Both the position numbers and the translations under genes were made by a program. Positions 1-5,662 of a stretch of DNA of 6,233 bases are shown here, one piece after another. The notes under the pieces were generated by a model that did no database searches, had not been told where the DNA came from, and saw nothing but the letters and a program-made list of their open reading frames with translations. Source of the DNA: Candidatus Egerieousia excrementavium. Lineage in GTDB: Bacteria; Bacteroidota; Bacteroidia; Bacteroidales; UBA932. Location of the stretch: positions 1 through 6,233 of the forward strand of contig JADINB010000072.1 in NCBI GenBank assembly GCA_017694275.1, written 5' to 3'. Numbering within the stretch: position 1 is the stretch's first letter; each line of letters opens with the position of its first letter.

Positions 1-204
1 CGCATTTATAATAAATGCCACGACAGGTTTCTGATAATAGACAACACGGAGGTTTACCATATAGGCGCCTCCCTGAAAGACTTGGGAAAGAAGATGTTCG
101 CCTTTTCAAGGATGGATATCCCGGCGGATACTATAACTAAAATGTTTGTAAATAAAGATGCCGGCAACCTTAATATTGCGGCTGCCGGCAAAACATCTTT
201 ATAG
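1..204 (+). CDS. C-terminal end of a probable ORF6N-domain DNA-binding protein (5' truncated)
   Basis: Frame 1 is open from the window edge to a TAG stop at 202-204, giving 67 residues; the start lies outside. The visible part contains HDRFLIID (residues 7-14) followed by EVYHIGASLKDLGKKMFAFS (17-36). From memory, this tail is typical of Bacteroidetes proteins with an N-terminal ORF6N domain, a DNA-binding domain also found in phage antirepressor-like proteins. H7-x-R9-x4-D14 has the spacing of a phospholipase D HxKx4D motif with Arg replacing Lys, so the tail may be a degenerate PLD-like fold. The ORF6N domain itself is not visible, so the name rests on the tail alone. The gene converges on gcvP with a 14-bp gap, and its last codons overlap a terminator-like hairpin. 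The C-terminus after about residue 38 is not recognisable. A gene regulatory or mobile-element role is possible but cannot be judged from this fragment. Confidence 0.6.
   Translation, partial: RIYNKCHDRFLIIDNTEVYHIGASLKDLGKKMFAFSRMDIPADTITKMFVNKDAGNLNIAAAGKTSL
152..202. terminator. Bidirectional terminator-like hairpin between convergent genes
   Basis: The outer stem ATAAAGATG (152-160) pairs perfectly with CATCTTTAT (194-202). Inside it CCGGCA (161-166) pairs with TGCCGG (183-188), with CAAAA (189-193) bulged on one side. The AT-rich outer arms supply an A-tract and a U-tract in both directions, and on the minus strand the stem runs into TTTAC and further T-rich sequence. It lies just past the gcvP stop and also within the last codons of the upstream + strand gene, so it could serve both transcripts. 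The structure was derived by hand and no energy was calculated. Confidence 0.65.
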
Positions 205-218
205 TTGCAATCGGCGGT

Positions 219-3071
219 TTATTCCGCTGCAGTAGAACTGCAGGGACAGACCGTAACCAGATTTCTGTCGCCATAACCGTTATCTACACGCGAAACGGCC
301 GGCCAGAACTTGTTGGCCTTAATCCACTCCAGCGGGTATGCGGCAACCCTTCTGGGATATTTGTGATGCCATTCGTCTGAAGTCACCTCCCAGTCTGTAT
401 GGGGTGCATTCTTTAGAGGGTTATCTTCCTTGTCATATTCTCCAGACTTGACTTTCTCGCATTCTGCCTTTATCTGTTTCATTGCCTCTACAAAACGGTC
501 GAGTTCTGCTTTGGGCTCACTCTCGGTAGGCTCTACCATAAGCGTTTCGTGCACCGGGAATGACAGAGTCGGTGCATGAAAGCCATAATCCATGAGTCTT
601 TTTGCAATGTCGGTTGCATCAATCCCGTATTCTGCCTTGAAATGACGGCAATCTACAATACATTCGTGTCCGACTCTTCCGTTTTCTCCGCTGTAAAGAG
701 TCCTGTATTCGGGAGCAAAGCAGGCAGCCATATAGTTTGCATTCAGAATGGCAACCTGTGAGGCGCGTTTCAGCCCTTCGGCTCCCAGAAGTTTTATATA
801 GGCATGAGTGATTGGCAACAGAAGCGGGTTTCCGTAGGCAGCGGCGGAAACGCTGTCAACTCCCTCCTCTCCGCAAGACCTGTCTACAGGATGGCCGGGC
901 AGGAAAGGCGCCAACGCCGATGTACAGCAAATCGGGCCAACTCCAGGACCGCCTCCGCCGTGAGGCATCGCAAACGACTTGTGCAGGTTAAGATGGCAGA
1001 TGTCCGCCCCTATGAAACCGGGAGAGGTGAGACCGATCTGGGCATTCATGTTTGCACCGTCCATATATACTTTGCCGCCGTTTTCATGGATGATATCCAC
1101 TATCTCCCTTACCCTGGCCTCGAATATTCCGTGTGTAGAGGGGTATGTTATCATAAGACCCGCCAAGTCTGCACTGTTGGCTGCGGCTTTCTCTCTCAGC
1201 TGCTCCACGTCTATGTTGCCGTGCCCGTCGCATTTTACAAGTTCTATTCTGAATCCTGCCATTGCGGCGCTCGCAGGATTGGTTCCGTGTGCAGATTCAG
1301 GAATTATCATTACGTTTCTGTTCTCCTCGCCTGCAGCCTTGAAGTAACGTTTTATTGTCATAAGGCCGGCATATTCTCCTCCTGCACCAGAATTCGGCTG
1401 CAGTGAGCACGCGTCAAAACCTGTTATTACAGACAAGTCGTGCTCCAGTTCGGCAATAAGTTCCATGTAGCCCTCAGTCTGGTCTTTTGGAGCAAACGGA
1501 TGCACATTCTCAAACTCGCTCCAGCTTAAAGGCATCATCTCGACTGCCGCATTCAGTTTCATGGTGCAGGAACCGAGCGGAATCATGGAGTGTGCCAGTG
1601 AGATGTCTTTCCTCTCCAGACGCTTGATAAACCGCATCATGTCTGTCTCGTTGTGATAACTGTTGAAAACCGCCTCCTGCAGAATCGGAGTCTCGCGTGC
1701 CATGAAACTGTCACCGACCAAATTATTGCAGCCACATTGCGAAAGAGCCGTGCCGAATATCTCCAAAACAGCCAGAACTTCGCGGCAACTGGTAAGTTCG
1801 TCGAAACTTATCCGTATGCAGTTGTCTGTATAGCAGAAATTATAACCGCGCTCCAAAGCCCTTGTCCTAATCTGTGCAATATCCAATGGTTTGCCGTCTT
1901 TCCCGGAAATCTCTATGGTGTCGAAAAAGTGGCCGGCGGAAAGGAGATAGCCGCTCTCCTCCAGGAATGCAGCAACTGTCTTTGCATAATGCGCCACCCT
2001 CGTTGCAATATCCTTTATGCCCTGCGGCCCGTGGTAAACTGCAAACATGCCGCTCATTGTAGCCATAAGGGCGGTTGCCGTACATACGTTCGACGTGGCC
2101 TTTTCTCTCTTTATATGCTGTTCGCGGGTCTGGAGTGCAAGCCTGTATGCCTTGCCTCCGAGCCTGTCGACAGAGATACCTATAATTCTTCCAGGAATAT
2201 GCCTCTTGTATGCCTCTTTTGTAGCCATGAAACCGGCCGTGGGGCCGCCGAATCCCATAGGAAGACCAAACCTTTGCGCACTGCCCACGGCTACATCTGC
2301 ACCCCAGGCTGCCGGTTCCTTCAGGAGTGCAAGTGCAAGCAGGTCGCAGTATGCGGTAACCAAGCCTCCGGATGCATGGATCTTATCACAGAAAGAGGCA
2401 TAGTCCCTTACTTCCCCGTTCGCGGCGGGGTATTGTACCAATGCGCCGTAGCATCTGTCGGAACATATATAATCATTGTAATCTCCCACCTCAATCTCAA
2501 TGCCGAGACCGTAAGCCCGGGTCCTGAGTACGGAAAGGACTTGGGGATAAACGTTTTTATCTACGAAGAAAAGATTTTTTCCGGCCTTTACCGCCTCTTT
2601 GCTTCGAAGTTCGTATGTCATTCTCATTGCCTCAGCCGCAGACTGGGCATCATCGAGCATCGAGCAGTTTGAGAGCGGGAATCCTGTCAGGCTGCTTATC
2701 ATGGTCTGGAAAATAAGAAGAGCCTCGAGCCTTCCCTGTGAAATTTCTGCCTGATACGGAGTATAAGAGGTGTACCAACATGGATTCTCGAATATGTTTC
2801 TCACAACTACCGGCAGCACTCCGCATCCAAAGTAGCCTCCCCCTATAAGCGAACGGAACGGCCTGTTCCTTTGCGCCAGCATCTTTAGCCGTGCAAGATA
2901 TTCATTTTCACTAAGGGGCGCCGACAGTTCCAGCTCCTCCTTCAGGAGAATGTCATGCGGGATGGTCTGCCTTATGAGTTCATCCAGCGATTTCAGCCCT
3001 AATTTGGCAAGCATCTCTTTTATATCTTCCTCATTAGGAGCAACATGTCTATTTACAAAATTCAATGCCAT
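219..3071 (-). CDS. gcvP: Glycine dehydrogenase (decarboxylating), P-protein of the glycine cleavage system
   Basis: This PLP enzyme decarboxylates glycine and passes the aminomethyl group to the lipoyl arm of H-protein, the first step of cytoplasmic glycine cleavage that feeds one-carbon units to tetrahydrofolate. The 950-aa product has the usual length of the single-chain form, with both homologous halves fused. The N-terminal half shows GSAQRFGLPMGFGGPTAGFM (263-282) and TREQHIKREKATSNVCTA (315-332). The C-terminal catalytic half shows MIPLGSCTMKLNA (496-508), ESAHGTNPASA (592-602), and HLNLHKSFAMPHGGGGPG (693-710), where Lys698 is the expected PLP Schiff-base lysine followed by the glycine-rich loop. 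The end, NGYGDRNL (931-938), is also family-typical. No frameshift or lost motif is seen. The ATG at 3071 gives a normal N-terminus (FVNRHVAP) and has no Shine-Dalgarno motif. Genes for T-, H- and L-proteins are not nearby. It diverges from the carboxyltransferase operon. Confidence 0.97.
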   Translation of the reverse strand: MALNFVNRHVAPNEEDIKEMLAKLGLKSLDELIRQTIPHDILLKEELELSAPLSENEYLARLKMLAQRNRPFRSLIGGGYFGCGVLPVVVRNIFENPCWYTSYTPYQAEISQGRLEALLIFQTMISSLTGFPLSNCSMLDDAQSAAEAMRMTYELRSKEAVKAGKNLFFVDKNVYPQVLSVLRTRAYGLGIEIEVGDYNDYICSDRCYGALVQYPAANGEVRDYASFCDKIHASGGLVTAYCDLLALALLKEPAAWGADVAVGSAQRFGLPMGFGGPTAGFMATKEAYKRHIPGRIIGISVDRLGGKAYRLALQTREQHIKREKATSNVCTATALMATMSGMFAVYHGPQGIKDIATRVAHYAKTVAAFLEESGYLLSAGHFFDTIEISGKDGKPLDIAQIRTRALERGYNFCYTDNCIRISFDELTSCREVLAVLEIFGTALSQCGCNNLVGDSFMARETPILQEAVFNSYHNETDMMRFIKRLERKDISLAHSMIPLGSCTMKLNAAVEMMPLSWSEFENVHPFAPKDQTEGYMELIAELEHDLSVITGFDACSLQPNSGAGGEYAGLMTIKRYFKAAGEENRNVMIIPESAHGTNPASAAMAGFRIELVKCDGHGNIDVEQLREKAAANSADLAGLMITYPSTHGIFEARVREIVDIIHENGGKVYMDGANMNAQIGLTSPGFIGADICHLNLHKSFAMPHGGGGPGVGPICCTSALAPFLPGHPVDRSCGEEGVDSVSAAAYGNPLLLPITHAYIKLLGAEGLKRASQVAILNANYMAACFAPEYRTLYSGENGRVGHECIVDCRHFKAEYGIDATDIAKRLMDYGFHAPTLSFPVHETLMVEPTESEPKAELDRFVEAMKQIKAECEKVKSGEYDKEDNPLKNAPHTDWEVTSDEWHHKYPRRVAAYPLEWIKANKFWPAVSRVDNGYGDRNLVTVCPCSSTAAE

Positions 3072-3115
3072 ATTTTGAATGTTTATAGTTTTGGAAAACG
3101 GTAAAAGCGAAAGAA

Positions 3116-3123
3116 CAAATGTA
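3116..3123 (-). promoter_or_regulatory. Probable gcvP promoter (-7 element)
   Basis: On the minus strand these bases read TACATTTG, a full match to the Bacteroides -7 consensus TAnnTTTG. They lie 44 bp upstream of the gcvP ATG, which predicts a leader of roughly 40 nt. No TTTG is found at the proper -33 distance on this strand, so the promoter is only half supported. The leader is too short to hold a glycine riboswitch. Confidence 0.5.
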
Positions 3124-3141
3124 GTTAATTTCTTTAAAAAT

Positions 3142-3170
3142 TTTGTTATTTAAAAAATATCTTAATTTTG
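3142..3170 (+). promoter_or_regulatory. Promoter of the carboxyltransferase-carrier operon
   Basis: TTTG at 3142-3145 is followed after 17 bp by TAATTTTG at 3163-3170. Together they match the Bacteroides -33 TTTG and -7 TAnnTTTG pattern read by the primary sigma factor. The -7 element ends 22 bp before the ATG at 3193, so the leader should be short, about 15-20 nt, leaving no room for a riboswitch. The surrounding sequence is very AT-rich. Confidence 0.65.
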
Positions 3171-3192
3171 CGCTATTAAAACCTAACAGCTT

Positions 3193-4740
3193 ATGAGTTT
3201 ATTAAGTAAGAAACTCTCTGAATATCAAGAGAGAAAGGCTAAAATTCTTCAAGGAGGCGGTGACAAGGCCGTTGCAAAGCAGATTGCAATGGGTAAACTG
3301 CCTGCGAGGGAGAGGATAAACATGATACTGGACCCTGACTCGTTCTACGAGTACGACCTGTTTATCAAGCACGATGCCCGTGAATTCGGAATGGAAAACA
3401 AAAATCTTTCCGGTGATGGAGTGATTATAGGGACGGGAACCATAAACGGCAGGCCTGTTGCCATTTATGCGCAAGACTTTACGGTTGCAGGCGGCTCTTT
3501 GGGTTCAATGCATGCAAAAAAGATAACCAAGATAATGGACTACTCCCTCAAGATGAGAATTCCTCTGATTGGAATAAACGATTCTGGCGGAGCCCGTATT
3601 CAGGAGGGTGTGAATTCCCTTGCAGGATATGGAGAAATTTTCTACAGAAACACACTGGCCAGCGGTGTAATACCGCAAATTTCAGTCATTCTCGGCCCTT
3701 GTGCCGGCGGTGCTGTCTATTCTCCGGCCCTTACAGATTATGTATTTGTGGTAGACAAGATTTCAAAGATGTTCATCACAGGCCCTGAGGTTATCAAGTC
3801 TGTGCTTGGAGAAGAGATTGACATGGAGTCTCTTGGCGGTGCAAAGGTACACTGTGAGATTACCGGCAACGCCCACTTCTTTGCCCATACAGAGGAAGAG
3901 TGCTTTGCACAGATAAAGAAACTGCTCTCTTTCATACCTGCCAACAATACAGAAAAGCCTCAGATTTCAAAATCTGCAGAGCCTCTCAAAAAATACAAGA
4001 TAGAGCATGTCGTTCCAGCAGACCCCACTGCACCCTACGACGTAAGGAATGTGATAAGGGCGCTGACAGACAATTCCGACTTTATCGAGGTCCAGGAGAT
4101 GTGGGCACAGAACATAGTAATAGGATATGGCAGGATAGGCGGACGTACGGTAGGATTCGTTGCCAACCAGCCGATGGTGCTGGCCGGAGTGCTTGACTGC
4201 GACTCTTCAGACAAGGCTGCAAGATTTGTCCGCTATTGCGATGCATTCGGTATTCCTATTGTAACACTTGAAGACATGCCGGGCTATCTCCCTGGTGTAG
4301 ACCAGGAGCATGCAGGCGTTATCCGTCACGGTGCAAAATTGCTGTACGCTTATTCAGAAGCAACCGTTCCCAAAATTACAATCATATTGAGAAAGGCATA
4401 TGGCGGAGGCTACATTGCAATGAACTCCCGACACATGAGGGCAGATTTCGTATTCGCATGGCCTACGGCGGAAATTGCGGTCATGGGCCCTGAAGGAGCG
4501 GCAAACATTATTTTCAGAAAGGAAATCATGGAGGCCGAAGATCCCGAAAAGATGCGCAAGCAGAAAGTCGAGGAGTACAAGGAGAAATTTGCAAATCCCT
4601 ACGTTGCAGCATCTAAAGGTTATGTAGACTCTGTGATAACACCTAAGGAGACAAGGAAATTCATTCTGCATGCACTTAATATAAGTGTCAACAAGTCTAT
4701 CCAGACTCCTGAAAAGAAACATGGAATTCCACCATTTTAA
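3193..4740 (+). CDS. Biotin-dependent acyl-CoA carboxyltransferase (PccB/MmdA family, probable propionyl-/methylmalonyl-CoA)
   Basis: This carboxyltransferase moves CO2 between biotin on a carrier protein and an acyl-CoA, most likely propionyl-CoA/methylmalonyl-CoA in this lineage. The 515-aa product is full length for the family and has two crotonase-like halves. The N-terminal half carries SGGARIQEG (131-139), which forms an oxyanion hole, AGGAVYSPALTD (171-182) and LGGAKVH (214-220). The C-terminal half carries LPGVDQEHAGVIRHGAKLLY (366-385), KAYGGGYIAM (401-410) and AWPTAEIAVMGPEGAANI (422-439). The terminal KKHGIPPF is also characteristic. There is no zinc-finger region as in AccD, so it is not the bacterial acetyl-CoA carboxylase beta subunit. 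Sequence alone does not separate propionyl-CoA carboxylase beta (pccB), methylmalonyl-CoA decarboxylase alpha (mmdA) and transcarboxylase 12S, so no symbol is given. The start has a promoter close upstream and no Shine-Dalgarno. The carrier-protein gene follows after 35 bp, implying co-transcription. No biotin carboxylase gene is adjacent. Confidence 0.9.
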   Translation: MSLLSKKLSEYQERKAKILQGGGDKAVAKQIAMGKLPARERINMILDPDSFYEYDLFIKHDAREFGMENKNLSGDGVIIGTGTINGRPVAIYAQDFTVAGGSLGSMHAKKITKIMDYSLKMRIPLIGINDSGGARIQEGVNSLAGYGEIFYRNTLASGVIPQISVILGPCAGGAVYSPALTDYVFVVDKISKMFITGPEVIKSVLGEEIDMESLGGAKVHCEITGNAHFFAHTEEECFAQIKKLLSFIPANNTEKPQISKSAEPLKKYKIEHVVPADPTAPYDVRNVIRALTDNSDFIEVQEMWAQNIVIGYGRIGGRTVGFVANQPMVLAGVLDCDSSDKAARFVRYCDAFGIPIVTLEDMPGYLPGVDQEHAGVIRHGAKLLYAYSEATVPKITIILRKAYGGGYIAMNSRHMRADFVFAWPTAEIAVMGPEGAANIIFRKEIMEAEDPEKMRKQKVEEYKEKFANPYVAASKGYVDSVITPKETRKFILHALNISVNKSIQTPEKKHGIPPF

Positions 4741-4762
4741 TGGTAGGCATTTAACTGTCAAA

Positions 4763-4770
4763 AAGGAGGA
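4763..4770 (+). promoter_or_regulatory. Strong Shine-Dalgarno of the biotin carrier gene
   Basis: AAGGAGGA lies 5 bp before the ATG at 4776 and is close to the full anti-Shine-Dalgarno complement. It fixes the start codon choice. The other three visible gene starts or upstream regions (gcvP, carboxyltransferase, SusC-like gene) have no such motif, as is usual in Bacteroidota, so this one stands out. Confidence 0.8.
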
Positions 4771-4775
4771 ATATT

Positions 4776-5258
4776 ATGGAGAAAGAGAAGGATATTGCAA
4801 AAGAGAGTGCGGCGGCAGAGACACAAGAGACGCAGAATGGTGTACAAGAGAATGTAGAGCAGCAAGAAGTTGTTGTTCTTAAAGAGATTAGCGATGCCGT
4901 CCTGGATACAGACCTTAAAGACTTCGCCGTTCTGGATGACTATTTGCAGATACATGAGGAAGGCCGCAAGTACAAGACCCTGCTTACCCCCAAGTTCAAG
5001 GAGAGGAAAAAGTGGGTTGCACCTAATCCGAATGAGATAAGGACACATATTCCCGGCGTGGTCGGAGAAATAATGGTCAAAAAGAGAGATGCGGTCAAGA
5101 AGGGTGAGAAACTCTTGATTTACGAAGCCATGAAGATGAAGAATGTAGTTACGGCCCCTTTCGACGGGATTATCAAGAGAATTGCCGTAAAGGAGGGAGA
5201 AAAGTTGCCCAAGGGAGCATTGCTTATTGTAATGGGTAACAATTTGAAATCAAAATAA
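4776..5258 (+). CDS. Biotin carboxyl carrier protein (biotin/lipoyl attachment domain)
   Basis: This 160-aa protein carries the biotin that shuttles a carboxyl group to or from the carboxyltransferase encoded just upstream. The C-terminal biotinyl domain spans about residues 88-156: IPGVVGEI (92-99), EAMKM (117-121) with Lys120 as the expected biotinylated lysine, then APFDGIIKRIAVKEGEKLPKG (split as 127-136 and 137-147), the typical second half of the hammerhead fold. Biotin protein ligase would modify it in the cytoplasm. Residues 1-35 are rich in Glu, Gln and Ala and look disordered; residues 36-85 form a charged linker ending in ERKKWVAPNPNE, a segment that precedes the domain in similar Bacteroidales proteins as I recall them. 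No membrane segment is present, so it is not fused to an OadG-like gamma subunit. The ATG is set by a strong Shine-Dalgarno. It is the last gene of the operon, with a hairpin 46 bp after its stop. EAMKM favours biotin over lipoate. Confidence 0.92.
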   Translation: MEKEKDIAKESAAAETQETQNGVQENVEQQEVVVLKEISDAVLDTDLKDFAVLDDYLQIHEEGRKYKTLLTPKFKERKKWVAPNPNEIRTHIPGVVGEIMVKKRDAVKKGEKLLIYEAMKMKNVVTAPFDGIIKRIAVKEGEKLPKGALLIVMGNNLKSK

Positions 5259-5304
5259 GCCCCAACATGTTTCATTGAATAGCATTACCTTGACAATTAA
5301 TCAT

Positions 5305-5337
5305 ATACCCGCGGTAACATTGTGTTATCGCGGGTAT
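5305..5337 (+). terminator. Terminator-like hairpin after the carrier gene
   Basis: ATACCCGCGGTAACA (5305-5319) pairs with TGTTATCGCGGGTAT (5323-5337) through 15 consecutive pairs, one of them G-U, around a 3-nt TTG loop. It starts 46 bp after the carrier gene stop and precedes the next promoter, so termination of the operon is the natural role. The T-tract after it is poor (TGTTCATCTT), so it might instead work with another factor, as an mRNA 3'-end stabiliser, or as an operator palindrome. Confidence 0.7.
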
Positions 5338-5518
5338 TGTTCATCTTGCCGGAACACATTTGAATGAAAAATATTCATCTTCCGGATAAAAGATACAGGG
5401 GTTATGCAGTTAAAAAATATTATCATATATTTAAGAAACAATTATTTTTTTGTTTATTTTTTGCAGATTGTAATATTTTTTATCATATTTGCCGCAATCG
5501 GGTTAAAGTTTTATATAT
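5338..5518. other. AT-rich intergenic region without a supported gene
   Basis: This stretch, upstream of the SusC-like gene promoter, has no recognisable gene. Two short overlapping + strand frames (from 5364 and 5404) give Lys/Phe/Ile/Tyr-rich peptides that reflect base composition. It contains an imperfect direct repeat, TTCATCTTGCCGGA (5340-5353) and TTCATCTTCCGGA (5374-5386), a small palindrome ATGAA-AAATA-TTCAT (5364-5378), and a strongly AT-rich block from about 5410 onward. It may hold upstream regulatory sites for the SusC-like gene, but no specific site is identified. Confidence 0.6.
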
Positions 5519-5547
5519 TTTGCTATTTGAAATTAATGTTAACTTTG
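5519..5547 (+). promoter_or_regulatory. Promoter of the SusC-like gene
   Basis: TTTG at 5519-5522 and TAACTTTG at 5540-5547 match the Bacteroides -33 and -7 elements with a 17-bp spacer, the same spacing as the promoter at 3142-3170. The -7 element ends 115 bp before the ATG at 5663, so a leader of about 110 nt is expected. Other near matches such as CATATTTG (about 5484-5491) are poorer. Confidence 0.6.
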
Positions 5548-5571
5548 CAGCCCATTTTGAGAAGACGATTT

Positions 5572-5603
5572 TGTCGCAGACAAAGGGTCGGTAGATTGCG
5601 ACA
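5572..5603 (+). promoter_or_regulatory. Stem-loop in the leader of the SusC-like gene
   Basis: TGTCGCA (5572-5578) pairs with TGCGACA (5597-5603) in a 7-bp stem around an 18-nt loop, in the middle of the predicted untranslated leader and 59 bp before the start codon. It may affect mRNA stability or be a target for an RNA or protein regulator; the function is not shown. A chance stem of this length is possible. Confidence 0.35.
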
Positions 5604-5662
5604 GTTCAAAAGTGGAACAGGAAAGTAAATTCACAACTATTATTAACCTTATTACTAACCAA

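Noticed and set aside
804..1406. A 200-codon + strand frame, with a second overlapping frame at 979-1347.
   Set aside because: Both are antisense to the catalytic half of gcvP and have no recognisable domain.
1653..2672. A 339-codon open frame on the + strand, antisense to gcvP.
   Set aside because: It lies wholly inside gcvP, which has full-length protein homology on the other strand. The peptide is Cys-rich, has no recognisable domain, and looks like a by-product of gcvP codon use.
3072..3115. A glycine riboswitch ahead of gcvP.
   Set aside because: The predicted leader is only about 40 nt and has no paired aptamer-like structure; known glycine aptamers are much longer.
4731..4744. Small palindrome ACCATT-TT-AATGGT over the carboxyltransferase stop codon.
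   Set aside because: The stem is short, AT-rich and has almost no loop, with no T-tract; it is unlikely to separate the two operon genes.
4354..5048. Minus-strand frames over the end of the carboxyltransferase gene and the carrier gene (4354-4761 and 4758-5048).
   Set aside because: They are shadows of two well-supported + strand genes, and no promoter or family match was seen.
5364..5628. Two overlapping short + strand frames (5364-5594, 5404-5628), the second hydrophobic enough to resemble a membrane peptide.
   Set aside because: Both run across the predicted promoter and leader of the SusC-like gene in AT-rich DNA. Phe/Ile/Leu/Lys richness follows from composition, and neither has a ribosome site or family match.
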